Assembly (NCBI GenBank): GCA_016207645.1 | Contig: JACQPH010000026.1 | Span: 1 to 40,442 of the forward strand | Length of the DNA: 40,442 nt | From: Elusimicrobiota bacterium | GTDB lineage: Bacteria; Elusimicrobiota; Elusimicrobia; Elusimicrobiales; UBA9959 | Direction: 5' to 3' | Shown here: positions 14,818-23,086 of the stretch, piece by piece | Layout of the letters: each line of letters starts with the position of its first letter | Numbering within the stretch: the stretch's first letter is position 1 | Program-made: the position numbers and the translations under genes | The notes under the pieces: model-generated | What the model saw: only the letters and a program-made list of their open reading frames with translations | Told to the model about the DNA's origin: nothing | Databases searched by the model: none

Positions 14818-16032
14818 ATGAGAATAAAAGACTGCGTTGTAAAACGCTCCCTGGACGGCATCTGGCTGCATCATACCGCCAGCGCTTACAGAGTAAAGAT
14901 GAACCCGGAGGCGCTGGATGTCCTTGAGTCCATGGCCGCGCGCCGTGGCGCCGCCGAGATGGCGGAAAAAGAAAAATTCATCTACGAGAAGCTGGCGGCC
15001 AAAGGCATAGCCGGAGAAGACACCGGACTTGAGGAGGACCGCCAAATCGTAATCAAGGATAAAAGCCGCCTCGACATCGTAGACCTGGAATTCTCGGGCC
15101 GCTGCAACCTCCGCTGCGCTCACTGCTTCGCCTCGCTCTCGCAAAAAGACATGACCCGGGAAATCCTCGAGAAGGTTTTTACCGGTATAGACGCCCTTGA
15201 ACCGGTAAGCCTGACGATAAACGGCGGGGAACCTCTACTGAACCCGCTGCTCCCCGAGGCGTTGCGGCTAGCCCGGGCGCGGAGGCTGCGCGTCACCCTA
15301 ATGTCCAACGCTACGCTGGCCACTGAAAAAACAGCCGACCTACTTAAAGACAACGCTGTGGCAAAAATACAGGTCAGCCTGGATTTCTTCGAAGAGACCC
15401 ATGACGCCCTTCGCGGTAGAGGAACCTTCAAGAGAGCGGTGAACGGCATAAAACTCCTCGTTTCCCGCAAAGTCCCTGTCACCATAGCGGCCCTTGTCCA
15501 GGAAAGCACAGCGGGGCGAGTCGAGGAATTTAAGGATTTTTGCCTCGGCGAACTCGGAGCCTCAGGAATAAGATTCTCCTCTGTCTCCCCGATAGGCAGC
15601 GCAAAGGATTCACCCGAACTGGGGCTCTCCGCCGCGAAAACAAAAGAACTATACAATAAGGGGCTGATAGCCGCTCCCGGGGATGGCGACGGCGTTATCG
15701 CCAGATTTGCCGGAGGACGCAATTTTTATTGCAAGGCCGGAGTGAATCAGTGTTTCATTTCCGCAGACGGCCAGGTTTACGCCTGCCATTATTTCCAGAA
15801 CCTCGGTGAAAGCATGGGCAGCCTGGCCGACAGATCTTTGGAAACGATATACAGGGACTATCAGGACAGCCGGGCCGTGCCGGTGGACCTGGACTGGAAC
15901 AAGCTGAAAAAGTGCAAAGCCTGCGCCCATTTCGCCATGTGCATGGGCGGCTGCCGCGCGCGCGCCAAAATACTTACCAGCAAGTGGTACGATCCTGACC
16001 CTTTTTCCTGCGGCATCTACGGCGTGGAGTAA
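14818..16032 (+). CDS. Radical SAM/SPASM peptide maturase with RRE-like N-terminus
   Basis: 404-residue radical SAM enzyme, probably modifying the peptide encoded just upstream. Residues 1-70 look like a PqqD-type peptide-recognition domain (strands, then YRVKMNPEALDVLESM and a helix ending LAAKGIAG). The radical SAM core starts at about 88 with C96-x3-C100-x2-C103 and NGGEPLLNP (135-143). The SPASM domain is canonical: C305-x12-G318-x4-C323, then C366-x2-C369-x5-C375-x3-C379, and C398, enough for two auxiliary 4Fe-4S clusters. C312 is extra. The ATG at 14818 is the first after an in-frame TAG and has no Shine-Dalgarno. It is followed by a strong terminator, so the peptide-enzyme pair forms a unit with no transporter or protease alongside. 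Confidence 0.88.
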   Translation: MRIKDCVVKRSLDGIWLHHTASAYRVKMNPEALDVLESMAARRGAAEMAEKEKFIYEKLAAKGIAGEDTGLEEDRQIVIKDKSRLDIVDLEFSGRCNLRCAHCFASLSQKDMTREILEKVFTGIDALEPVSLTINGGEPLLNPLLPEALRLARARRLRVTLMSNATLATEKTADLLKDNAVAKIQVSLDFFEETHDALRGRGTFKRAVNGIKLLVSRKVPVTIAALVQESTAGRVEEFKDFCLGELGASGIRFSSVSPIGSAKDSPELGLSAAKTKELYNKGLIAAPGDGDGVIARFAGGRNFYCKAGVNQCFISADGQVYACHYFQNLGESMGSLADRSLETIYRDYQDSRAVPVDLDWNKLKKCKACAHFAMCMGGCRARAKILTSKWYDPDPFSCGIYGVE

Positions 16033-16050
16033 ACCGCCTGCGCTTCAAGC

Positions 16051-16088
16051 AAGACTCCCTCAGGCATTCTGAGGGAGTCTTTTAATTT
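16051..16088 (+). terminator. Intrinsic terminator after the radical SAM gene
   Basis: Perfect 13-bp stem AAGACTCCCTCAG (16051-16063) with 16069-16081, 5-nt loop GCATT, followed by TTTTAATTTT. It closes the peptide-maturase unit. Confidence 0.9.
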
Positions 16089-16169
16089 TGATACAATCAC
16101 ATTATACTGCGGGGAACGCTTTCAGGAATATAAGGCGACAGGAGCCTTTAGGCTGACATAGGGAGAAAT

Positions 16170-17561
16170 ATGATCTTAAAAACAGTAGAAAACATGCAGA
16201 CAGTAGACACCGTGCTGGACCTCATAGGGAATACCCCGCTGCTGAAGGTAAAACACCTGGACACCGGCAAATGTGAACTTTTTCTTAAGCTGGAATGCCA
16301 GAATCCCGGCGGGTCTATAAAAGACCGCATCGCCCTCTCCATGATAGCCGCCGCAGAGAAGGAAGGCAAAATAACAAAAGGGGGAACGCTGGTGGAAGCC
16401 ACCGCCGGGAATACCGGCCTGGGCCTGGCCCTGGTAGCCGCCCAGAAAGGCTACAAGCTTATCCTCGTCATCCCGGACAAGATGAGCCAGGAGAAGATCT
16501 CCCACCTGCGGGCTTTAGGCGCGCAGATAATAAACACCCGCTCCGACGTGGAAAAGGGCCACCCCGAATACTACCAGGACATGGCGGAAAGAATAGCCCG
16601 CGAAACGCCCAACGCCTACTTCATAAACCAGTTCGCCAACCCCGCCAACCCCGCGGCCCACGAAGAGACCACCGCCCCGGAGATCTGGGAACAGATGGAA
16701 CACCGCGTCGACGCGGTCGTCTGCGGCGTGGGGTCCGGCGGCACGCTGACCGGCTTCGGCCGTTTTTTCGCGCGCGTCTCGCCCGAGACGGAAATGGTGC
16801 TGGCCGACCCCGCCGGCTCGGTGCTGGCCGACTATGTAAAGACCGGCAAGCTCGGGAAGGCGGGCTCCTGGTACGTGGAGGGGATAGGCGAGGATTTCAT
16901 ACCCTCGGTCGCCGATATGGCTATGGTCAAGAAGGCTTACACCATAACTGACGGTGAGAGCTTTACCGCAGTGCGCGAACTGCTGAAGAAAGAAGGCGTC
17001 CTGGCCGGTTCCTCGACCGGCACCCTGCTTGCGGCGGCGCTGAAATATTGTCGCGAGAGCAGGACTCCCAAACGGGTAGTCACTATCGTCGGAGACAGCG
17101 GCAATAAGTATCTCTCCAAGATGTTCAACGATTACTGGATGGCCGACCAGGGCTTCATTAAAAGAGAGGAATTCGGCGACCTGAGGGACCTGGTAGGGCG
17201 CCCCTGCTCGGCCGGCTCGGTGGTCTCGGTGAAGCCCGGCGACGCGCTGGTAACGGCCTTCCTCCGGATGCGGCTGTACGAATACTCCCAGCTCCCGGTG
17301 CTGGAGGATGGCCATGTGGTCGGCATGCTAGACGAGTCGGACATCCTGATGGCCGTGCACAAGGATATCTCCAACTACCGCAAACCGCTGCGGGAACATA
17401 TGACGCATAACCTGGTCACGGTGCAGCCCTCGACTTCCCTCGAAGAGATTACGACCATCCTGAACAAGGGCCTGGTCGGGCTCCTCAACTGCGACGGGAA
17501 GTTCTACGGCTTAATAACCCGCGTGGACCTGCTCAATCACCTGCGCAGGACGCTGGCCTAG
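16170..17561 (+). CDS. Cystathionine beta-synthase with C-terminal CBS pair
   Basis: 463-residue PLP enzyme joining homocysteine with serine (or O-acetylserine) to cystathionine. Fold-type II core: K51 in NPGGSIKDR binds PLP; TAGNTG (78-83) binds the substrate carboxylate; GSGGTLTG (188-195) holds the PLP phosphate; SSTGT (281-285) contacts the pyridine ring. Two CBS domains follow (about 342-400 and 405-460), the regulatory module of beta-synthases. There is no N-terminal haem domain. The start at 16170 has GGGAG close upstream; M9 is an alternative. It is 10 nt before the cystathionine gamma-lyase gene, so together they run the transsulfuration route to cysteine. A plain cysteine synthase role cannot be excluded. 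Confidence 0.9.
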   Translation: MILKTVENMQTVDTVLDLIGNTPLLKVKHLDTGKCELFLKLECQNPGGSIKDRIALSMIAAAEKEGKITKGGTLVEATAGNTGLGLALVAAQKGYKLILVIPDKMSQEKISHLRALGAQIINTRSDVEKGHPEYYQDMAERIARETPNAYFINQFANPANPAAHEETTAPEIWEQMEHRVDAVVCGVGSGGTLTGFGRFFARVSPETEMVLADPAGSVLADYVKTGKLGKAGSWYVEGIGEDFIPSVADMAMVKKAYTITDGESFTAVRELLKKEGVLAGSSTGTLLAAALKYCRESRTPKRVVTIVGDSGNKYLSKMFNDYWMADQGFIKREEFGDLRDLVGRPCSAGSVVSVKPGDALVTAFLRMRLYEYSQLPVLEDGHVVGMLDESDILMAVHKDISNYRKPLREHMTHNLVTVQPSTSLEEITTILNKGLVGLLNCDGKFYGLITRVDLLNHLRRTLA

Positions 17562-17583
17562 GTAAAACCTAATGGAGATGAAA

Positions 17584-18723
17584 ATGAAATTCGAGACAGC
17601 GCTGATACATGCCGGCCAGGAAGCGGACAAGGAGACCGGGGCCGTCAACATCCCCATCTACCAGACTTCCACCTATAAGCAGGACGGCATAGGCAGGGAC
17701 CGGGGCTGGGAATACTCCCGCACCGGCAACCCAACGCGCAAAGCGCTGGAGGACTGCATAGCGGCGCTCGAAGGGACCAGGTACGGCATGGCCTTCGCTT
17801 CCGGCCTCGCCGCAGAAGCCACGGCCTGCCTGAGCCTGCTAAAAAAAGGCGACCACGTGGTGTCCGGCGACGATATTTACGGCGGTACCTACCGGCTGTT
17901 CGAGAAAGTGTTCAGGAAGTGGGGCCTGGAGATCACCTACGCGGATTCCAGGAGCCCCGCCTCTTTCAGGAAAGCGATGCGCCGCAACACCCGGCTGATC
18001 TGGGCCGAAACTCCCACCAACCCGCTGTTGAACATCACCGACATAGAGGCGCTGGCCGGGATCGCTAAAAAGGGCAAGGCCCTGCTGGCTGTGGACAACA
18101 CCTTCGCCACGCCTTACTTCCAGCGGCCGCTAGAGCTGGGGGCGGACATCGTCGTGCACAGCTCCACCAAGTACCTCGGCGGCCACAGCGACGTGATTGG
18201 CGGCCTGATGGCCGTGGCGGACAAGAGAGTTTACGAGGAGATAAAATTCTCCCAGAACGCCGCCGGCGGCGTGCCGGGCCCCTGGGATTCCTGGCTGACG
18301 CTGCGCGGCATCAAGACCCTGGCCGTCCGCATGAAGGCCCACGAGGCCAACGCCTTCGCCGTCGCGAATTTCCTTTCCTCCCACCGCGCCGTCTCCAAAG
18401 TGTTCTATCCCGGGCTGGAGTCTCATCCCGGGCACAGCCTCGCCAGGAAACAGATGCACGGCTTCGGCGGCATGGTCAGCTTCGAGCTCAAAGGCGGCAG
18501 GCCCGCCGCCGAGGTTTTCTTCAAAAAGCTGAAGATCTATATGCTGGCAGAAAGCCTGGGCGGGGTGGAATCCCTGGCCTGCTACCCGGCCACGATGACG
18601 CACGCCTCCATACCGGAAAAAGAGCGCCTGAAGCGCGGCATCACCGCCGGGCTGGTGCGGCTCTCTTCAGGCATAGAAAATTCGGACGACCTGATAGGGG
18701 ACCTGGAGCGCGCGCTTAAATAA
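17584..18723 (+). CDS. Cystathionine gamma-lyase/synthase (PLP, Cys/Met metabolism)
   Basis: 379-residue fold-type I PLP enzyme. Motifs: YSRTGNPTRKALE (44-56), SGLAAE (73-78) for the cofactor phosphate, DNTFATPYFQRPLELGADIVVHSSTKYLGGH region with K196 as the PLP lysine, and late SLGGVESL. Start set at ATG 17584 because GGAG lies 6 nt upstream and family members begin at this point; ATGs at 17572 and 17578 overlap the ribosome binding site. Being paired with a beta-synthase favours the lyase direction (cystathionine to cysteine, 2-oxobutanoate and ammonia), but gamma-synthase or other sulfur-lyase activity is possible from sequence alone. Confidence 0.9.
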   Translation: MKFETALIHAGQEADKETGAVNIPIYQTSTYKQDGIGRDRGWEYSRTGNPTRKALEDCIAALEGTRYGMAFASGLAAEATACLSLLKKGDHVVSGDDIYGGTYRLFEKVFRKWGLEITYADSRSPASFRKAMRRNTRLIWAETPTNPLLNITDIEALAGIAKKGKALLAVDNTFATPYFQRPLELGADIVVHSSTKYLGGHSDVIGGLMAVADKRVYEEIKFSQNAAGGVPGPWDSWLTLRGIKTLAVRMKAHEANAFAVANFLSSHRAVSKVFYPGLESHPGHSLARKQMHGFGGMVSFELKGGRPAAEVFFKKLKIYMLAESLGGVESLACYPATMTHASIPEKERLKRGITAGLVRLSSGIENSDDLIGDLERALK

Positions 18724-18726
18724 GCT

Positions 18727-19821
18727 ATGCCGCTTTCAAAAGAAGAGCTGATACGCTACTCCCGGCAGTTGGTAGTTCCCGGCGTAGGGCCTGAAGGCCA
18801 GGAGAAAATCAAGGCCGCGAAGGTCGCCGTTGTCGGGGCCGGCGGCCTCGGCTCGCTGGTGCTCGGCTACCTGGTCGGGGCGGGAGTGGGCGAGATCGGA
18901 GCCTTCGACTTCGGCCCGGTGGAACTTTCCAATCTGCACCGCCAGCTCATTTACGGCACCGGCGATATAGGCCGGCTTAAGACGGAACTGGTGGAACAAC
19001 GCCTGCGGGAGATCAATCCTGAAGTAAAGGTCAATACGGGTGAAGGCCTCCTTACCGGCGAGAATATCGAAGCCGCGCTGGCCGGCTACGATTATATAGC
19101 CGACTGCACCGATAATTTCACGACGCGCGCCGCCATCAACAAAGCCTGCCTGCGGCTGAAAAAGACTTATGTGCACGGCGCCGTTTACCAGTTCGAAGGG
19201 CAACTGGCGGTTTTCGAGCCGCATAGCGGTCCCTGCCTGGGCTGCCTGCTGCCAGGCGCGGAGAACCAGGAGAACCAGGCCTGCGCCGAAGCCGGCGTGA
19301 TGGGCCCCGCCGCCGGGGCCGTAGCGTCCATGCAGGCCCTCGAGATACTAAAACTGATACTCGGTTTCGGAACCCTGAAAGGCAAGTTCGCGATGCTGGA
19401 CTTCCAGTTCGCCGACTTCAATGTCGTCGAGCTGAAAAAGCGGGCCGACTGCCCGGTCTGCGGCAAACCGGGACGCGACAAAAAATTCATAGACTCGCTG
19501 GCCGTGGATTTCATCACCCCTGAAGAACTGAACAAGCGGCTGGCCTCCAAAACGCCGCCGCGCCTGCTGGACCTGCGCTATTCCTGGGAGCACGACCTCT
19601 GCAATATAACCGGCGACACCTGGCTGGACTTCGACGAATTGATGAAGAACGGCGCCGGGCTCAAGGCGGGGGAAGAACTGGTCCTCTACTGCAAAGCCCA
19701 GAGCAAGTCCGCCGCGGCCTGGCGCTCCCTCCGCGCCAAAGGCTTTAAAAACATTTCTGTCCTGAAAGGCGGCCTGGACTCCTGGGCCGAGAAGATAGAC
19801 AGTAAAATGACCAGGTATTAG
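18727..19821 (+). CDS. E1-like adenylyltransferase fused to a rhodanese domain (MoeB/ThiF type)
   Basis: 364-residue two-domain protein that would adenylate the C-terminus of a ubiquitin-like sulfur carrier (MoaD, ThiS or CysO type) and transfer sulfur to it. E1 domain at 1-250: nucleotide loop GAGGLGS (37-43), SNLHRQ (68-73), DCTDN (126-130) with the catalytic Asp, and a zinc site from CLGC (170-173) and CPVC (242-245). C186 lies where MOCS3-like proteins have the sulfur-linking Cys. Rhodanese domain at about 262-360: LLDLRYSWEHDL and the active-site loop YCKAQSKS with C322 as persulfide carrier. It follows the transsulfuration genes by 3 nt. No sulfur-carrier gene is present in the window. 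Confidence 0.88.
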   Translation: MPLSKEELIRYSRQLVVPGVGPEGQEKIKAAKVAVVGAGGLGSLVLGYLVGAGVGEIGAFDFGPVELSNLHRQLIYGTGDIGRLKTELVEQRLREINPEVKVNTGEGLLTGENIEAALAGYDYIADCTDNFTTRAAINKACLRLKKTYVHGAVYQFEGQLAVFEPHSGPCLGCLLPGAENQENQACAEAGVMGPAAGAVASMQALEILKLILGFGTLKGKFAMLDFQFADFNVVELKKRADCPVCGKPGRDKKFIDSLAVDFITPEELNKRLASKTPPRLLDLRYSWEHDLCNITGDTWLDFDELMKNGAGLKAGEELVLYCKAQSKSAAAWRSLRAKGFKNISVLKGGLDSWAEKIDSKMTRY

Positions 19822-19826
19822 GGTTA

Positions 19827-19910
19827 AGGGGACGCTGCACGATAACTTGATTGTTTTTCATCGGATGTGTAATCTCGTAAGAGTTATCGAGTTATCGTGT
19901 AGCGTCCCCT
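19827..19910. repeat. REP-like palindromic element with GGGGAC ends
   Basis: Terminal inverted repeats AGGGGACGCTGCACGATAAC (from 19827) and its near complement ending at 19910 match at 22 of 24 positions, one difference being a G-T wobble. The interior includes an 8-bp tandem duplication GAGTTATC (19881-19888, 19889-19896). It occupies most of the gap before ubiD. No open frame inside. AGGGGAC-type ends resemble palindromes mobilised by REP-associated tyrosine transposases (family knowledge). Confidence 0.65.
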
Positions 19911-19953
19911 GATACTGATACTGCCCCGACGGCCGATACCTGCGGAGCTGCTT

Positions 19954-21468
19954 ATGGCCTATAAAAACCTGCGGAAATTCATCGACATGCTCAAAGCGTC
20001 CGGAGAACTGCGCCGCGTTAAAGCCGAGGCCGACCCGGAACTGGAGATAACCGAAATAGCCGACAGGGTCTCGAAGGCCGGCGGCCCCGCCCTGCTGTTT
20101 GAAAAGGTGAAGGGCACGGACTACCCGCTGCTGATAAACGCTTTCGGCAGCTACAAGCGCATGCAGGCGGCGCTCTCCTGCGGTTCTTTCGACGAGATAG
20201 CGGCCAGGATAGAGACGAACATTAAAATGCGCCCGCCGGAAGGCCTGGCCGGGAAGATAAAGATGCTCTTCACCCTGAAAGAGCTGGCCGGCTTCATGCC
20301 TAAAAAAGTGAGCTCCGCCCCCTGCCAGGAGAAAGTTTACACCGACGGCCCCCTGCTGGACCGGCTGCCCATCCTGAAATGCTGGCCAGGCGACGGCGGC
20401 CCTTTCATAACCCTGCCCGCCGTAGTAACCAAAGACCCCGAGACCGGCGCTCAGAATATTGGCATGTACCGGATGCAGAAGTACGACAATGCTTCCACGG
20501 GGATGCACTGGCAGTACAATAAGGACGGCACCCGCCATTTCGACAAATACAAGAAGCTGGGCCGGCGCATGGAAGTGGCCGTGGCCCTGGGCGGCCCGCC
20601 CTCCGTCACTTACGCCGCGTCGGCGCCGCTGCCCCCTGACATAGACGAATTGCTTTTAGCCGGCTTCATAGATTCGAAGCCGGTAGAGGTAGTTAAAGCG
20701 AAGACGGTGGACCTGCTTGTGCCCGCCGAGGCCGACTTCATAATCGAAGGCTACGTGGACCCTGACGAGGAACGCATGGAAGGCCCTTTCGGCGACCATA
20801 CCGGCTTTTATTCCGCCGCCGATAAATATCCGGTCTTCCACGTTACCGCGCTCACCGCCAGGAACGACGCGGTCTACCCGGCCACTATCGTTGGGAAGCC
20901 GCCGATGGAAGACTGCTACATGGCTAAGGCCACCGAAAGGCTTTTCCTGCCGCTGCTGAAGATGGTCATTCCCGAAGTTGTGGACATGGAACTGCCCGTA
21001 GAAGGCGTGTTCCATAACTGCGCCCTGGTTTCGATAGACAAGAAATATCCCGGCCAGGCGAAGAAGGTCATAAACGCTTTCTGGGGCCTGGGCCAGATGG
21101 CCTCGACCAAGTTCATCGCCGTCTTCGACAAGGATATAGATCTGCGCGACTCCGGGACCGTGCTGTGGAAGCTGCTCAACAATACCGACCCGAAGCGCGA
21201 CCTGCTGCTGTCGGAGGGGCCGCTGGACGCGCTGGACCACAGCGCCCCGCACGCCAATTTCGGCGGGAAGCTGGGAATAGACGCCACCCGCAAGACCCGC
21301 GAGGAAGGCATGGGCAGGGACTGGCCGGAAGAAATAGTGATGTCCCCTGAAATAAAAGAGAAAGTCACCCGCCGCTGGAAAGAGTACGGATTTGTAACCC
21401 CCACCTCAATCCTCCCCCACAAGGGGGGAGGAAGGGAAGAGGGGGGAGGAAGGGAACAAGGGACCTGA
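19954..21468 (+). CDS. UbiD-family prenyl-FMN decarboxylase, menaquinone pathway
   Basis: 504-residue decarboxylase using prenylated FMN; in a futalosine gene cluster it is the likely MqnL-type enzyme removing the ring carboxylate after prenylation. Motifs: NIGMYRMQ (about 168-175) for prFMN binding and the catalytic region EERMEGPFGDHTGFY (about 270-284) with the conserved Glu. GGAG lies 6 nt upstream of the ATG. The family usually ends near VTRRWKEYGF; here the frame continues for about 30 residues of Gly/Arg/Glu-rich tail encoded by a GC-palindrome repeat (21398-21461), so the natural stop was probably lost by repeat insertion. It is followed by the UbiA gene after 9 nt. Confidence 0.92.
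   Translation: MAYKNLRKFIDMLKASGELRRVKAEADPELEITEIADRVSKAGGPALLFEKVKGTDYPLLINAFGSYKRMQAALSCGSFDEIAARIETNIKMRPPEGLAGKIKMLFTLKELAGFMPKKVSSAPCQEKVYTDGPLLDRLPILKCWPGDGGPFITLPAVVTKDPETGAQNIGMYRMQKYDNASTGMHWQYNKDGTRHFDKYKKLGRRMEVAVALGGPPSVTYAASAPLPPDIDELLLAGFIDSKPVEVVKAKTVDLLVPAEADFIIEGYVDPDEERMEGPFGDHTGFYSAADKYPVFHVTALTARNDAVYPATIVGKPPMEDCYMAKATERLFLPLLKMVIPEVVDMELPVEGVFHNCALVSIDKKYPGQAKKVINAFWGLGQMASTKFIAVFDKDIDLRDSGTVLWKLLNNTDPKRDLLLSEGPLDALDHSAPHANFGGKLGIDATRKTREEGMGRDWPEEIVMSPEIKEKVTRRWKEYGFVTPTSILPHKGGGREEGGGREQGT
21398..21461. repeat. CCCCACC...GGGGGG repeat inserted in the 3' end of ubiD
   Basis: Contains CTCAATCCTCCCCC facing GGGGGGAGGAAGGG, then a second tandem copy of GGGGGGAGGAAGGGAA (21423-21438 and 21441-21456). 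The same pattern, CCACCCTAACCCTCCCCC then GGGGGGAGGGAAGGG, is at 28040-28086, so this is a dispersed family. Confidence 0.6.
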
Positions 21469-21477
21469 ATTGTTAAT

Positions 21478-22320
21478 ATGGATTTTAAAAAAGCCGCGGC
21501 GCTGATCATGCCGGAGCAGACGCTCTTCGCGCTGCCTTTCGCCTGGCTCGGCCTGCTCTTCGCGCGCGGGCACGGCTTCCGCATCTGGCTGCTGGTCACC
21601 GTAGCGCTGGCCGCCGCCCGCACCGCGGGCATGGCTTTCAACAGGGCCATCGACGCCCGCATAGACGCGGCCAACCCGCGCACAAAAGACCGCGCCATAC
21701 CAAAAGGCGAGGTGAGGATAATAGAGGCCGTCGGGCTAGGAGTGTTCTCCAGTCTGACCCTTATAGGCACCTCTTTTATGCTGAACCCGCTTTGTTTCTA
21801 TCTTTCATTCCCGGCGGTGGCGCTGCTCGCCGGCTATTCTTACTTCAAGCGCTTCTCCGCGTCGTCGCATTTCTGCCTCGGCTTCACCGAAGCCGCTGCG
21901 CCGATAGGAGGCTATCTCGCCGTCACCGGGCGGCTGGACCTGCTTTCCTTGGTCCTCGGGGCGGCCATCATGCTGTGGATAGCCGGCCTGGATATAGTTT
22001 ACGCGCTGCAGGACAAGGAGCACGACCGGCAGGCCGGGCTGCACTCCATCCCGGCGGCTTACGGCGAGAAACTCGCCCTGCTCACCTCCGCGCTCTGTTA
22101 CGGCGCTTCTTTCAGCGCCCTTGTAGCCGCGGGGCTGATGACGCGGATGACTTTCCCGTACTGGGCCGCGCTGGCCTGCGTGGCGGTTTTTTTCAGCTAC
22201 CAGCAGCGGGCCGCCCGGGGTGCGGACATCCTCGCGGCCATGCCGAAGATCTTCAGGGTCAACATGTTCGTGTCGCCCGCTTTGCTCGCCGGCGCTCTAG
22301 TCGACAGTTTGCTCAGATAA
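21478..22320 (+). CDS. UbiA-family prenyltransferase (MqnP-like)
   Basis: 280-residue integral-membrane prenyltransferase that attaches the polyprenyl tail to the naphthoate ring. Two Asp-rich Mg-diphosphate motifs: NRAIDARID (55-63, a variant of NDxxDxxxD) followed by NPRTKDRAIP, and DIVYALQDKEHD (171-182). About eight to nine hydrophobic helices; shape and length fit UbiA/MqnP. Between ubiD and ubiX homologues in a futalosine cluster, the menaquinone role is well supported by context. The substrate is presumed to be 1,4-dihydroxy-6-naphthoate (known for the pathway, not shown here). Confidence 0.9.
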   Translation: MDFKKAAALIMPEQTLFALPFAWLGLLFARGHGFRIWLLVTVALAAARTAGMAFNRAIDARIDAANPRTKDRAIPKGEVRIIEAVGLGVFSSLTLIGTSFMLNPLCFYLSFPAVALLAGYSYFKRFSASSHFCLGFTEAAAPIGGYLAVTGRLDLLSLVLGAAIMLWIAGLDIVYALQDKEHDRQAGLHSIPAAYGEKLALLTSALCYGASFSALVAAGLMTRMTFPYWAALACVAVFFSYQQRAARGADILAAMPKIFRVNMFVSPALLAGALVDSLLR

Positions 22321-22367
22321 CGCCCCGCGCTTTTTCCGGAAGCCGGTCTGCGGGACCAGGAGAAAAC

Positions 22368-23006
22368 ATGATCGCAGTCGCTATAACCGGGGCCAGCGGC
22401 CCGATACTCGGGATCCGGCTGGTGGAGGAGCTGTTAAACTCCGGGCAAACAGTTTACGCCGTAGTTTCCGACGCCGCCTGGAGCGTGATAGGGCACGAGC
22501 TTTCCTATAAAAAGACCGGCCCGTCGCCGCTGGCTTCGCTGCTTAAGAATAGGGGGAAGACGGCGGGGCTGAAGCTGCTGAAGGAATTCGACAGCCATGA
22601 CCTCTTCTCGCCGCTGGCCAGCGGCTCCACGCCTTTCGAGGCCCTGGTGGTGGCGCCTTGCTCCATGAAAACCCTTTCCGCCGCCGCCAACGGCTACGCT
22701 GACTCGCTCATCACCAGGGCCTGCGACGTGGCGCTCAAGGAAAAAAGAAAGCTTATCCTGGTCCCGCGCGAAACCCCGCTCAGTTCGATACACCTCGGGA
22801 ACATGCTGAAGCTTTCTCGCGCCGGCGCGGTCATCCTTCCCCCGGTAATGGGCTTTTATTCGCGCCCGGAGACTATCGGCGAGATGGTGGACTTCGTGAC
22901 CGGCAAGGTCCTGAACCTGCTGGGGATCAAGCACTCGCTTTTCACCGGCTGGGACGAACAGGTTTCCCGCGGCGCGCCCAGGCCGGACAAGCGCAAGGCC
23001 GCCTGA
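22368..23006 (+). CDS. ubiX: UbiX-family flavin prenyltransferase
   Basis: 212-residue flavin prenyltransferase that makes the prenyl-FMN cofactor needed by the UbiD-type enzyme two genes upstream. Motifs: ITGASGP (6-12) for FMN, APCSMKTLSAAANGYADSLI with the conserved Ser, and the end block LILVPRETPLSSIHLGNMLKL. Start at 22368 chosen for CCAGGAG a few nt upstream. It is a little longer than typical (about 190) through a Lys/Arg-rich C-terminal tail. It probably corresponds to what is called MqnM in futalosine clusters. Confidence 0.93.
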   Translation: MIAVAITGASGPILGIRLVEELLNSGQTVYAVVSDAAWSVIGHELSYKKTGPSPLASLLKNRGKTAGLKLLKEFDSHDLFSPLASGSTPFEALVVAPCSMKTLSAAANGYADSLITRACDVALKEKRKLILVPRETPLSSIHLGNMLKLSRAGAVILPPVMGFYSRPETIGEMVDFVTGKVLNLLGIKHSLFTGWDEQVSRGAPRPDKRKAA

Positions 23007-23086
23007 CAAGCATAGCTCCCGGTCGTCCGAGGCGAATAGCGCTTGTTACGGCATGGCCATAGGCCTGATACGGTACCTGCATAGCA

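Noticed and set aside
14002-15144. 380-residue minus-strand frame across the peptide gene and radical SAM start
   Set aside because: Overlaps three well-supported plus-strand genes and has no motif or ribosome binding site.
16089-16169. SAM or other riboswitch upstream of the sulfur genes
   Set aside because: Only about 80 nt between terminator and start; no conserved core or multi-helix structure could be seen.
21792-22367. N-terminal extension of ubiX
   Set aside because: Overlaps the UbiA gene in another frame with an Arg-rich translation; the family starts at MIAVAITGASG.
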